From CAYSVN01 sp964434585 (GTDB taxonomy: Bacteria; Patescibacteriota; Gracilibacteria; Peribacterales; Peribacteraceae): a stretch of DNA of 12,463 nucleotides. Of this stretch, positions 1-7,172 are shown piece by piece. Below the pieces are notes generated by a model. That model was given only the letters and a program-made list of their open reading frames with translations. It was not told the DNA's origin and did not search any database. Within the stretch, counting starts at the first letter, position 1. Each line of letters begins with the position of its first letter. A program made the position numbers and the translations under genes. Where the stretch lies: positions 1 to 12,463 of the forward strand of contig CAYSVN010000033.1 in NCBI GenBank assembly GCA_964434585.1. The letters are read 5' to 3'.

Positions 1-54
1 TATAATGTACTTCTAAAACTTTTAAAGAAACATCCTCTTAAGTCATCTTGAACC

Positions 55-1155
55 TTATCTTTTTTGGATTTCTCCACTAGCTACATCCCAAATATGTACA
101 CTGCTTTCTACATGCTTTGGAATATGAGTGGCGGTAATAAATAGCTGGTTACTTTTAACGGCTTGCAGTACAGATTTTTGATGGTGGTCATCGAGCTCTG
201 AAAATACATCATCAAATAAAATCACTGGTTTTTCGTTCCGCATAAGCTCTAAGTGTGAAACTTGTAGCAATGTAAGCGCTAATACTAATGTGCGTAACTG
301 CCCCCTACTGGCACGGCTACTATACGCAATGCCATGTACTAATACTTCAAAATCATGACGATGTGGACCAACAGTTGTTGTTTGCAGAATGATATCTTTC
401 TGCTGCCAGTGTTCGTAAAGTTTTATGTACTCTGCCCTACAGGCTTCGTAGTTGGTTGCAGTCCCCTTGCGCTTATACTCCATGTCTATTCCCTCCCCTG
501 CTTCGCCTAATGCTTTTAACTCACTTGGTAACATGGATTTTAACACCTCTAAAAGCTCTAGACGTTTTAATGTTACATAGGCGGCTGGCTCTGCTAGTTG
601 TATGTTCCAAATTTCTATTGCACTAATTGGCGCCTCATTTTTAGCAACTGCCTTTAAGGTGGCATTCCGCTGCTTTAACAAGCGCTGGTATTGTACAAGT
701 TGCCCTAAAAATTCTGGAGATATTTGGCAAAGTAGCTGGTCTAGCCATGCCCTACGTTTAGCTGGCGGGCCACAACAAAGCTCTGTGTCTTGTGGTAAAA
801 AGGTAACAATAGGCAGCAGTCCTACAAATTGTGATAGTGGCGTTTTTACGTCTTGCTTGTAAAATGCACGCTTTTTCCTTGGCTCTAATTGTGAAGCCAC
901 TTCTAGGGCTTGCTTCTGATTACTACCAGATTGCACTGTTCCTGTTACTCGATAAAACGTTTCATCGTTCAACATTAAATCCCTATCGTCTAACCCTGTG
1001 AATGATTTACTTAAACTAAGCATGGCAATAGCTTCTAGAATATTTGTTTTGCCAGCACCATTTTGCCCTACAAAAATATGGGAGCCCTTATTAAATTGTA
1101 GCTCAAGATTTTTATAATTACGGAATTGCTCGAGTTTTAATGAGGTAAGGTGCAT
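55..1155 (-). CDS. recF: DNA replication and repair protein RecF
   Basis: RecF is an SMC/ABC-like ATPase that binds gapped DNA and, with RecO and RecR, loads RecA during recombinational repair. The 366-residue product has the usual RecF length. It shows Walker A GQNGAGKT at residues 30-37, an ABC signature region around ASRGQLR (282-288), the RecF-typical GPHRHDF (263-269) and Walker B VILFDDVFSELD (311-322). I start at the ATG at 1155. The open frame runs on to 1236, but the extra 27 residues are translated from a low-complexity inverted repeat, and typical RecF begins right at the M-x-L-x-x-L-x-L-x-x-F-R-N-Y motif seen here. No Shine-Dalgarno precedes the ATG; a -10 TATCAT ends 6 bases upstream. 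It diverges from the Nudix gene and is not next to dnaA, dnaN or gyrB, its common partners. Confidence 0.96.
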   Translation of the reverse strand: MHLTSLKLEQFRNYKNLELQFNKGSHIFVGQNGAGKTNILEAIAMLSLSKSFTGLDDRDLMLNDETFYRVTGTVQSGSNQKQALEVASQLEPRKKRAFYKQDVKTPLSQFVGLLPIVTFLPQDTELCCGPPAKRRAWLDQLLCQISPEFLGQLVQYQRLLKQRNATLKAVAKNEAPISAIEIWNIQLAEPAAYVTLKRLELLEVLKSMLPSELKALGEAGEGIDMEYKRKGTATNYEACRAEYIKLYEHWQQKDIILQTTTVGPHRHDFEVLVHGIAYSSRASRGQLRTLVLALTLLQVSHLELMRNEKPVILFDDVFSELDDHHQKSVLQAVKSNQLFITATHIPKHVESSVHIWDVASGEIQKR

Positions 1156-1161
1156 GGGAGA

Positions 1162-1190
1162 ATGATACTTGATGTACTGTAAGAGAACAA
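1162..1190 (-). promoter_or_regulatory. Promoter of recF, near-leaderless
   Basis: On the minus strand, TTGTTC (1185-1190) and TATCAT (1162-1167) are separated by 17 bases. The -10 ends 6 bases before the recF ATG, so a start point about 7 bases past the -10 would fall on or beside the start codon. The -35 overlaps the left arm of the inverted repeat at 1187-1291. Confidence 0.55.
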
Positions 1191-1291
1191 TTAGTGAATA
1201 GTGGTTAGTAAGTAGTGAGTAGTGCAGATTGTTCAATTGATTCTAACCATCTACACTACCCACAAACCACTACTTACAACTTACTAATTGT
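1187..1291. repeat. Long imperfect inverted repeat between divergent promoters
   Basis: ACAATTAGT (1187-1195) is matched by ACTAATTGT (1283-1291). Inside it, TAGTGGTT (1199-1206) pairs with AACCACTA (1265-1272) and GTAGTG (1212-1217) with CACTAC (1254-1259), with small mismatched loops. Both arms are built from variants of a TAGTG/TAGTGGTTAGT low-complexity motif. The element fills the space between the recF and Nudix promoters and its left arm covers part of the recF -35. It may be an interspersed low-complexity repeat that has folded back on itself, or a binding region acting on both genes. Nothing in it looks coding. Confidence 0.7.
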
Positions 1292-1317
1292 CCCCTTTAA
1301 AAAAAAGAGAAGTTCTC

Positions 1318-1323
1318 TATACT
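1318..1323 (+). promoter_or_regulatory. -10 element of the Nudix gene
   Basis: TATACT ends 7 bases before the ATG at 1331. The hexamer 17 bases upstream (1295-1300, CTTTAA) is a poor -35, so only the -10 is well supported. The spacing again predicts a transcript starting at about the ATG. Confidence 0.45.
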
Positions 1324-1330
1324 GTACTCC

Positions 1331-1792
1331 ATGCCAATGCCGTATCGTCAAACTGTGGCCGCCCTTATTACCAGGAAAAAAGAGGGCTCAGAACATGAAA
1401 TTGAGATTCTTCTTGCCCACAAACCTCGCAAAAACCATGCTTGGGGACTACCGCAGGGTGGAACTGAGCCTGGTGAAAGTTATAGCCAAACTGCTGTACG
1501 CGAAGTGCGAGAGGAATTAAATATCGAAATTGTTATTGATAAAGTAACCGATATCTCTGACCGCTATAAATGGCCGTGGTTCTTTATTCAAAAAATGATT
1601 CCTGTTTATGGTAAACGTTTTAGAGGTCAGCAGCGTCGCTACGTTATTGCACACATGAAGCCTAACCAAACCATTAAGCCTGACCAAGACGAGATTGATA
1701 GATTTAAATGGGTTACTGCCAGCGAACTTGATAACTTAATTGAGAGCCCAATTTACTTGGAGAATATTAAAAAAGTATTAGCAGAGGTATGA
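1331..1792 (+). CDS. Nudix hydrolase, RppH / dinucleoside polyphosphate type
   Basis: The 153-residue protein is a one-domain Nudix hydrolase. The Nudix box G-x5-E-x7-R-E-V-x-E-E begins at G43 within WGLPQGG (38-44), with E49, R57, E58, E61 and E62 in place for metal binding and catalysis. The usual Gly near the end of the box is Asn64. PQGG before the box and the YGKRFRGQQRRYVIA stretch (93-107) resemble RppH and bacterial Ap4A hydrolases. These remove pyrophosphate from mRNA 5' ends or split dinucleoside polyphosphates. I cannot choose between the two substrates from sequence. It is slightly shorter than E. coli RppH. Its TGA stop lies 25 bases before the epimerase start. If most mRNAs here are leaderless, a 5'-end-processing enzyme would act directly at start codons (inference). 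Confidence 0.9.
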   Translation: MPMPYRQTVAALITRKKEGSEHEIEILLAHKPRKNHAWGLPQGGTEPGESYSQTAVREVREELNIEIVIDKVTDISDRYKWPWFFIQKMIPVYGKRFRGQQRRYVIAHMKPNQTIKPDQDEIDRFKWVTASELDNLIESPIYLENIKKVLAEV

Positions 1793-1801
1793 AAGTAGGA
1801 G

Positions 1802-1807
1802 TATAAT
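1802..1807 (+). promoter_or_regulatory. -10 element of the epimerase gene
   Basis: A consensus TATAAT sits in the 25-base spacer and ends 10 bases before the ATG at 1818. The upstream -35 is weak (TTAGCA at 1778-1783, 18-base spacer, inside the Nudix gene). An AGGAG at 1797-1801 is 16 bases from the ATG, too far to act as a Shine-Dalgarno. Confidence 0.45.
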
Positions 1808-1817
1808 ATTTTAACTT

Positions 1818-2804
1818 ATGAAAAAACGAATACTTGTTACCGGTGGAGCTGGCTTTATTGGTTCTAATTTTTGCAATATTAATAAAGAAAAGTTTGACGT
1901 TGTTGCACTTGATAATTTTTTTCTTGGCGATAGAAAAAATTTAGATGATGATATTGTTTTTTTTGAAGGAGATGCCAATAAACGTGAAGATCTTGAGCAG
2001 TGTGGTGCTGAATTTGATGCCGTTGTTCATTTTGCTGGAACTTCTTCTGGCCCAATGTTTACCGACGAAGGCCTAGCAGAAGGTTATCGAAACTCACTAG
2101 AGAGTTTTTGTAATAGTATGACGTTTGCACACAAAGTGGGTGCAACAAAATTTTTATATGCATCAACTTCTTCTATTTATGGCAACAACCCAATGCCTTT
2201 AACAGAAGACCAACAAGTTACACCGCCAAACCATTACGCTGTCACAAAGTTTTGCTATGAACACTGTGCTCGTATTTTTACAGAAATGCACCCAGGGTTC
2301 GAAACTGTTGGCTTTAGATTTATGTCTGTCTATGGCCCAAACGAGGAAGCCAAGGGAATGTATGCCAACGTGGTAACGCAATTTATTTGGGATTTTGCTC
2401 GTGGCAAATCTCCTTTAATTTTTGGTGATGGAACACAATACCGGGACTTTACGAATGTTGCAGATGTTGTACAGGGAATTACAAAAGCTATAGAAGCTGA
2501 GCCTGGCGTATTAAAACATTCTGTTTTTAACATTGGTACTGGTGAATTTGCTAGTCTTAACGAAATTATAGAACTTATTAAAAAGCATTTAGGAACCGAT
2601 ATGGATGCTACCTATATAGAAAACCCTGTTAAGGAATCTTACATACAAGGTCAGCAGGCTGATATTTCTCATATCTCTTCCATGCTTGGCTACAACCCTA
2701 CCATCACACTTGATGAAGGTGTAAAATTTCTATGCGAACAAGTAGACACTGCCCGTATTCGTGAAACTAGTTCTGATAAACTACGTCTAAAACTTAACCT
2801 TTAA
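1818..2804 (+). CDS. NAD-dependent nucleotide-sugar epimerase/dehydratase (extended SDR)
   Basis: The 328-residue protein belongs to the extended short-chain dehydrogenase/reductase family, like UDP-glucose 4-epimerases (GalE) and related UDP-GlcNAc epimerases. It shows the Rossmann nucleotide motif TGGAGFIG (8-15), Asp32 at the end of strand 2 for NAD ribose, HFAG (71-74), the catalytic serine region STSSIYG (116-122) and the Y-x3-K pair Tyr140/Lys144. The RFMSVYGP motif (167-174) and a substrate domain with YRDFTNVADV (208-217) are also present. It would act in the cytosol on a nucleoside-diphosphate sugar for cell-surface glycans. The exact sugar cannot be read from sequence, and no glycosyltransferases are nearby. 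The membrane-protein pair follows after 12 bases, so co-transcription is likely. Confidence 0.92.
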   Translation: MKKRILVTGGAGFIGSNFCNINKEKFDVVALDNFFLGDRKNLDDDIVFFEGDANKREDLEQCGAEFDAVVHFAGTSSGPMFTDEGLAEGYRNSLESFCNSMTFAHKVGATKFLYASTSSIYGNNPMPLTEDQQVTPPNHYAVTKFCYEHCARIFTEMHPGFETVGFRFMSVYGPNEEAKGMYANVVTQFIWDFARGKSPLIFGDGTQYRDFTNVADVVQGITKAIEAEPGVLKHSVFNIGTGEFASLNEIIELIKKHLGTDMDATYIENPVKESYIQGQQADISHISSMLGYNPTITLDEGVKFLCEQVDTARIRETSSDKLRLKLNL

Positions 2805-2816
2805 CCTTTTATAATT

Positions 2817-3260
2817 ATGCCTTTCGAAATTACTGCTAATGGTATTCGTACAACTTACCTGTACCTTGTTAGCTTAGCCTGTATTGGCCTTACCATTGTA
2901 GGATCAATTATGCTGGTTTACATTGTTGTATCTAAGGGTATCTTTGGACTTGATAACCTTAATGGCTGGTACCAAGACCCAGAAGGCGAATGTAGTTACA
3001 TGCTAGATGAACCATTTTACCCACCATACGTAGAGCCTGGCCAACCTGCTCCAGAGCCACCAACAAAAGTAGAGCAACAAGAACGTTATGACCGCTGTGT
3101 CACACGTGCTACTAAACGTATTGCACAACAAAATAAAAGTGAGCTTGCCTTACAAACTAGTATTGCTGTTAGCTTGCTAATTGTTGCGTTGCCATTATTT
3201 TTTGTACACTGGAACATGATTGAGCGCAAAAAAAAGAAACCTACTACTGCTAAAAAATAA
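2817..3260 (+). CDS. Small two-helix membrane protein, paralog 1
   Basis: I do not recognise the family. The 147-residue product has a first hydrophobic helix at about 14-39, a hydrophilic Pro-rich segment, a second helix at about 112-132 and a basic tail (RKKKKPTTAKK). With two helices and a positive C-terminus, both ends are probably cytosolic and the 40-110 loop outside. The loop has two cysteines (C59 in DPEGEC, C94 in RYDRC) that could form a disulfide. It is clearly paralogous to the next gene, sharing RTTYLYLVS, F-G-L-D-x-L-N, W-Y-x-D-P-E, ERYDRC and LLIVALPLF. It starts 12 bases after the epimerase stop with no Shine-Dalgarno. A TATAAT lies 1 base before the ATG, too close to be its promoter. 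Confidence 0.85.
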   Translation: MPFEITANGIRTTYLYLVSLACIGLTIVGSIMLVYIVVSKGIFGLDNLNGWYQDPEGECSYMLDEPFYPPYVEPGQPAPEPPTKVEQQERYDRCVTRATKRIAQQNKSELALQTSIAVSLLIVALPLFFVHWNMIERKKKKPTTAKK

Positions 3261-3276
3261 TTTTCTCTACCTTATT

Positions 3277-3897
3277 ATGCCTTTGCAAGTTACCACCTCT
3301 GGTGTTCGCACTACCTACCTTTACCTAGTAAGTTTTATTGCCATTATTGTGGTGCTTATTGGTACTATTATGTTAGTTAATTTATTTATTACTAAGGTGG
3401 TATTTGGTCTCGATAGTCTTAATAGTTGGTACGAAGACCCAGAAGAGCAATGTATGCACTTTTTAGAAGAAGGCTACTACGACCATGGCACGCCTTACCC
3501 TATTAAAGAGCCTTATCCTCCATTCCCAGTTGGGCCAGGGGTTCAAGAAATTGCATTGCCGGTGGCTCCACCTATTATTGAAGAATTAAATGAAATTGAA
3601 GTAGAACTCAGTAAAGATTTAGCTCTTGATCCTCTACCGCCAGAGGCATCTGACATTGTAGATCCTACAGCTATTATGCTAGCACCACCGATGCCGCCTA
3701 TGCCAACTGACACTAGTAATCAAGAGCGTTACGACCGCTGTGTTAAACAAGTAACTACGCGCATTGACCACCAGAACAGAATGCAAATGGCCAGCCGGGC
3801 CAGCACTGGTTTAAGCATGCTAATTGTTGCACTTCCACTGTTCCTTATCCATTGGGGCATGATTAACCGTCGGAAGGAAAAGGTGATGAAAAAATAA
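3277..3897 (+). CDS. Small two-helix membrane protein, paralog 2 with Pro-rich insertion
   Basis: The 206-residue product is the tandem paralog of the preceding gene. It has the same N-terminus (MP-x3-T-x2-G-x-RTTYLYLVSF), first helix at about 15-40, W-Y-x-D-P-E-x2-C (C59), RYDRC (C155), second helix at about 178-194 and a basic tail. The outer loop is longer by about 60 residues rich in Pro, Glu and Ala (about 70-148), which looks like a flexible spacer. The conserved cysteine pair in both paralogs suggests that a disulfide matters while the spacer length is free to change. I use the ATG at 3277, not the in-frame start at 3220, because only 3277 aligns with paralog 1 and it lies after that gene's stop. 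Function unknown; perhaps a pair that forms a hetero-oligomer in the envelope (inference). Confidence 0.85.
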   Translation: MPLQVTTSGVRTTYLYLVSFIAIIVVLIGTIMLVNLFITKVVFGLDSLNSWYEDPEEQCMHFLEEGYYDHGTPYPIKEPYPPFPVGPGVQEIALPVAPPIIEELNEIEVELSKDLALDPLPPEASDIVDPTAIMLAPPMPPMPTDTSNQERYDRCVKQVTTRIDHQNRMQMASRASTGLSMLIVALPLFLIHWGMINRRKEKVMKK

Positions 3898-3985
3898 ATA
3901 TTCATAAAACAAACCCTGTCATTTTTAGCTGATGAGGTCTTTGTTATGTAAGTTTATATTCTCGTTAGCGTTACTAGCTTAAGCA

Positions 3986-3994
3986 TGATATAAT
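3986..3994 (+). promoter_or_regulatory. Extended -10 promoter of the 3998 gene
   Basis: TGATATAAT is an extended -10 (TGn plus consensus TATAAT at 3989-3994). It ends 3 bases before the first ATG (3998) and 6 before the second (4001). A strong -35 is not evident (TTAGCG at 3965-3970), which fits an extended -10. The likely start point falls at about 4001. Confidence 0.6.
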
Positions 3995-3997
3995 AAT

Positions 3998-5173
3998 ATG
4001 ATGTATAAATTTAACAATACACATATTTTAGGCAAAGAGTCTCGGTTTTGTTTTAGGGAAGCCAGGCTACCAGATGAGGATATTTTAGAGAGTGCTGAGC
4101 ATAGTAATGGTCGCATGGATAAAGAAAAAACGCCCATGGATACATTGCGTGTGCGCTCTGAAAATTTACGTAACACACTATCGGTCGTGGCTCAAAAAAA
4201 ACTTTCTTTATGGCAAAATGTTAAAGCTATCACTGCAGGGCAGATATTTGAAAGCCAAACGCTTGCTGGGCAGAAACGAAATGCTTTAGAAACACATATT
4301 AATAGCGAGGTACAGACACGATTATTAAAAATTGATGCTGACCTTAAGGATGATATTAGCAATGTTATGAATGAGGCTGAATTAAAAGTTATTCAAGCCC
4401 AAATTAGAAATGCGGTCATTCAAGAAGTTCGTAGCTTTATTACAGCAGACCGTGAGCGGCTTAATGGCATTAAAAGAGAGTTTCAAGATTGGAAAACGCT
4501 TATGAAAGATGGCAAGGCAGTAAAAGTGGCTGACTTAAAATCTGCAGGTAGTGTAGAAGAATTACAAGCATTTAATGGCCTCGACCAACAGCTACAAGAT
4601 ATTATAAAACGCAATAAGCCTCAAGCTAACCAACGTATAAATGAACTTGAATGGGGTAATAAGGCAGAAAATATGCTGCGTACACAGCTGATAGAAATGG
4701 GTATTGTCGACTCTTCTAAATTAACTGAGTTACTTGAAAATAACATTAATGGTGATGACACCCTGATTAATACTATCGAAAGTAAGCTGTATTCTCGACC
4801 TGCTATTTCCAACCTTTTGGTCGATACCCTTAAGCAAATGCGTACAGATAAAGTAAGAGGGCATCGCGTTTTGCGAAAGCTTACTGAAGTTTTACCATTA
4901 CCATCTGACGTATCTGGCACCCTTGCTTACCTTCAAGTAAAAGGATATCCCGGACAGCCAGTGACTACAACCATTAATGGTAAAACTATTAATGCTATTA
5001 TTAGAGTTAAGTATAATAAAAATGGAGAGCAATATTGTATTCTACAAGATAATAAAAAGGGCTTTATTGTTGTTAATACAACTTCGGGCGTTATTACCTA
5101 TCGTCAAAGTGCAACAAAAGCTGTTCAACATAAACTTGATGGCACTTCTACTTCTCTTTCCCTGTCTGCATAA
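3998..5173 (+). CDS. Unassigned helical, probably coiled-coil protein
   Basis: I do not recognise this 391-residue protein. Residues about 50-290 are rich in charged and aliphatic residues with few prolines or glycines and look largely helical, probably in part coiled coil (about 100-260). The C-terminal 90 residues (from about 300) differ: alternating polar and hydrophobic residues with N-G and G-x turns, such as INGKTINAIIRVKY and GFIVVNTTSGVITYRQ, suggest a small beta domain. There is no signal peptide or membrane helix. Two ATGs stand in tandem (3998, 4001). The promoter spacing favours 4001, which removes one Met. Its TAA stop overlaps the next gene's ATG by one base, so the two are translationally coupled and probably work together. 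Confidence 0.8.
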   Translation: MMYKFNNTHILGKESRFCFREARLPDEDILESAEHSNGRMDKEKTPMDTLRVRSENLRNTLSVVAQKKLSLWQNVKAITAGQIFESQTLAGQKRNALETHINSEVQTRLLKIDADLKDDISNVMNEAELKVIQAQIRNAVIQEVRSFITADRERLNGIKREFQDWKTLMKDGKAVKVADLKSAGSVEELQAFNGLDQQLQDIIKRNKPQANQRINELEWGNKAENMLRTQLIEMGIVDSSKLTELLENNINGDDTLINTIESKLYSRPAISNLLVDTLKQMRTDKVRGHRVLRKLTEVLPLPSDVSGTLAYLQVKGYPGQPVTTTINGKTINAIIRVKYNKNGEQYCILQDNKKGFIVVNTTSGVITYRQSATKAVQHKLDGTSTSLSLSA

Positions 5174-5574
5174 TGGCATTTTCTGTTTTTGATCAACTTC
5201 GTAACAATACTCAATATGCATTAGACCCTGAAGCCGCAAATGTGCTTTTAGATGAGATTGAGGCAGTAGGAGAAATACCAGCATCGGGAACATTGCGCCA
5301 GCGTTTTGAACAATTTTTACAAGAAGCGGAATTAGGCATAGATCAAGCATTAAATCATGATGCTGTTAACATGGAGCTAGACGAATTACCTACAATAGAT
5401 AATGAGGTTGTTAGTGCTGTTGCAACCGCGGAACAAGATTTGGATGCCCTTGAATTATTAGTTCGCTCCGAAATAGATACCGCTGAACGTAATGGTCACC
5501 AGGCACTCGAACAAGGATCAAGAGAAAATGATGAACAACTGGCTGATGACATTCGTAGCCAACTTTCAGTGTAA
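5173..5574 (+). CDS. Small acidic helical protein, coupled to the 3998 gene
   Basis: The 133-residue product is strongly acidic and predicted mostly helical, with no membrane segment, no cysteine and no known motif that I can see. Its start codon shares a base with the upstream TAA (TAATG), the classic coupling arrangement, so it is probably made in fixed ratio to the 3998 product and may bind it. A short stretch, ASGTLRQRFEQFLQEAE (37-53), faintly resembles ATGNRDLVRDRFARMLNEQ in the 6721 product on the other side of ruvB. That resemblance is too weak to claim homology. Confidence 0.75.
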   Translation: MAFSVFDQLRNNTQYALDPEAANVLLDEIEAVGEIPASGTLRQRFEQFLQEAELGIDQALNHDAVNMELDELPTIDNEVVSAVATAEQDLDALELLVRSEIDTAERNGHQALEQGSRENDEQLADDIRSQLSV

Positions 5575-5580
5575 ATAAGC

Positions 5581-5609
5581 TTCACAAATAGGGTGTACGA
5601 GTGTACAAT
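5581..5609 (+). promoter_or_regulatory. Promoter of ruvB, near-leaderless
   Basis: TTCACA (5581-5586) and TACAAT (5604-5609), each one base off consensus, are spaced by exactly 17 bases. The -10 ends 8 bases before the ruvB ATG, so the transcript should begin within a base or two of the start codon. The promoter sits in the 43-base spacer after the 5173 gene. Confidence 0.65.
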
Positions 5610-5617
5610 GTCTGCAT

Positions 5618-6640
5618 ATGGCTATTACCCGAACAACCGATGCAGTAAAAGAACGTAAGCACACTGCTGTTGAACCAAGTCAAACCCGTAAGGATGGTGA
5701 CGCTTTTGAGCAAACTCTTCGCCCAAAGAATATTGCTGACTATGTAGGTCAGCAGGCTATTAAACAACACTTAATGGTGTATATTCAGGCCGCATTGCAG
5801 CGTAAGGAGCCGCTTGGGCATACGTTGCTGCATGGACCACCTGGACTTGGCAAAACCACGCTCGCGAGCATTATAGCAACCGAAATGAATAGCAATATAA
5901 GGGTTACCAGTGGTCCAGCGATTGAAAAACCTGGTGACTTAGCTAGCTTGCTAACAAATTTAGAAGCAGGTGACGTACTGTTTATTGATGAAATTCACCG
6001 CATGCGACCAGTAATAGAAGAGGTGCTTTACAGTGCCATGGAAGACTACGCTCTAGACCTTGTTATTGGTAAGGGGCCAACTGCCCGCAGTATGCGCCTA
6101 GAACTAAAGCCGTTTACTTTAATTGGTGCTACTACAAAAATTGGTACTATGAGCAGTCCCCTACGCGACCGTTTTGTACATACCTTTAAATTAGAATTTT
6201 ATAACGTAGATGAAATGCAGCGCATTATTACCCGAACTGCAGATTTACTAGAAACAGCGATTGATGATGATGCCAGTGCACTCCTTGCCCACTGCAGCCG
6301 TAGTACTCCACGCATTGCAAACCGTTTAGTGCGTAGTATTCGTGATTTTGCCCAGGTGCAACAGGAAGATGTTATAACGTTTGAACGTACGGAGTCTACA
6401 TTAACATCGCTTGGTATTGATAGCCGTGGCCTTGATAACGTTGACCGTAAGATTTTAGAAGTAATTGTAAACAACTATGCCGGTGGACCAGTTGGCCTTA
6501 GTACGTTAGCCGCTGCCACTGCAGAGGAAGAGGAAACTCTGGAAAGCGTGTATGAACCTTACTTAATGCAGCAAGGATACTTACAGCGCACACCAAAAGG
6601 TCGTATGATTACCGATAAAGGCAAAGAGATTATTTCATAA
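5618..6640 (+). CDS. ruvB: Holliday junction branch-migration ATPase RuvB
   Basis: RuvB is the hexameric AAA+ motor that drives Holliday junction branch migration with RuvA. The 340-residue protein is of usual length. It shows an N-terminal LRPKNIADYVGQ (34-45), Walker A GPPGLGKT (73-80), TSGPAIEKPGDLA (97-109), Walker B with DEIHR (124-128), sensor 1 GATTK (170-174), the arginine-finger segment SPLRDRF (180-186), sensor 2 TPRIANRLVR and a C-terminal winged-helix domain with GGPVGLSTLAAA and LQRTPKGR. About 30 residues precede the conserved core. The start at 5618 is set by the upstream promoter. ruvA and ruvC, often adjacent, are absent from the window. RecF at the far left is the only other recombination gene. 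Confidence 0.97.
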   Translation: MAITRTTDAVKERKHTAVEPSQTRKDGDAFEQTLRPKNIADYVGQQAIKQHLMVYIQAALQRKEPLGHTLLHGPPGLGKTTLASIIATEMNSNIRVTSGPAIEKPGDLASLLTNLEAGDVLFIDEIHRMRPVIEEVLYSAMEDYALDLVIGKGPTARSMRLELKPFTLIGATTKIGTMSSPLRDRFVHTFKLEFYNVDEMQRIITRTADLLETAIDDDASALLAHCSRSTPRIANRLVRSIRDFAQVQQEDVITFERTESTLTSLGIDSRGLDNVDRKILEVIVNNYAGGPVGLSTLAAATAEEEETLESVYEPYLMQQGYLQRTPKGRMITDKGKEIIS

Positions 6641-6660
6641 CATTATACAGAATCCTACTA

Positions 6661-6689
6661 TTGTTAAAGTTATTAACAGCGAGTATAGT
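6661..6689 (+). promoter_or_regulatory. Promoter of the 6721 gene
   Basis: TTGTTA (6661-6666) and TATAGT (6684-6689) are spaced by 17 bases. The start point would be near 6696, leaving a leader of about 25 bases that is nearly all A and T and has no Shine-Dalgarno before the ATG at 6721. Confidence 0.5.
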
Positions 6690-6720
6690 TATAAGTAATA
6701 ATTTTTTCCATTTTTTACTT

Positions 6721-7170
6721 ATGATTATTTCTGGATTAGATCAGTTACCTAAAAGTGTGCGCGATGGTGCAGCAACTATTATTAAAAATCAAAACCCTAC
6801 ACCAATGTCACCAACTGGTACTGATACTGATGGCAACATTACTCTTTGCGCTGCAGCTGCTGTTGCATATGCAGACATAGAACAAACAGAAGGGTTAGAT
6901 GCTGCCCGCCAATATGCTGAAGAGCTTGCAGCCACTGGTAACAGAGACTTAGTAAGAGATCGATTTGCTCGTATGCTTAATGAGCAAATAACATGTGATG
7001 AGATTTTTCAACGTAATGATGCAGCCCCAGAAGGCAGTCGATCTGAAATAATTAGCCAACTATTAACCCCTAGAGAATTAGCTGATACTGTTTTTCAAGC
7101 TAACGACGCTACTGATGAGCATGACCGTACAGCGGTGATTGCAGAAATGCTTAATCAACAAACTACATAA
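6721..7170 (+). CDS. Unassigned small protein with a duplicated 20-residue motif
   Basis: I do not recognise this 149-residue protein. After a polar N-terminal part comes DGNITLCAAAAVAYADIEQ (38-56), then helical segments, then two copies of a motif: F-Q-x-N-D-A-x3-E-x2-R-x3-I-x3-L at 96-115 and 125-144, with 9 of 20 positions identical and 29 residues between starts. It has cysteines at 43 and 92, no signal peptide and no membrane helix. The open frame extends to 6661, but that extension covers the predicted promoter, so I use the ATG at 6721. It lies 80 bases after ruvB with its own promoter. Three bases after its stop the large inverted repeat begins, whose right arm is followed by a T-rich run and may end this transcript. 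Confidence 0.75.
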   Translation: MIISGLDQLPKSVRDGAATIIKNQNPTPMSPTGTDTDGNITLCAAAAVAYADIEQTEGLDAARQYAEELAATGNRDLVRDRFARMLNEQITCDEIFQRNDAAPEGSRSEIISQLLTPRELADTVFQANDATDEHDRTAVIAEMLNQQTT

Positions 7171-7172
7171 TT

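Noticed and set aside
1156..1236. N-terminal extension of RecF by 27 residues
   Set aside because: It is translated from the low-complexity inverted repeat and would place the recF promoter inside the gene. RecF proteins normally begin at the residue encoded at 1155.
1790..1792. Recoded TGA (glycine) as in some Patescibacteria
   Set aside because: The Nudix gene ends at this TGA with a complete domain, and a stop follows two codons later even if TGA were read. Nothing elsewhere needs recoding.
1797..1801. AGGAG as Shine-Dalgarno for the epimerase
   Set aside because: It ends 16 bases before the ATG, well outside the working distance, and a perfect TATAAT lies between them.
2810..2815. TATAAT as a promoter for the first membrane-protein gene
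   Set aside because: It ends one base before the ATG, so transcription would start inside the coding region. The gene is more likely read from upstream.
3220..3276. Upstream in-frame start for the second membrane protein
   Set aside because: It would overlap the first paralog's coding sequence, and the paralog alignment begins exactly at the ATG at 3277.
3909..3945. Hairpin ACAAA...TTTGT after the second membrane-protein gene
   Set aside because: Pairing needs several bulges and no clear T-run follows, so I cannot call a terminator.
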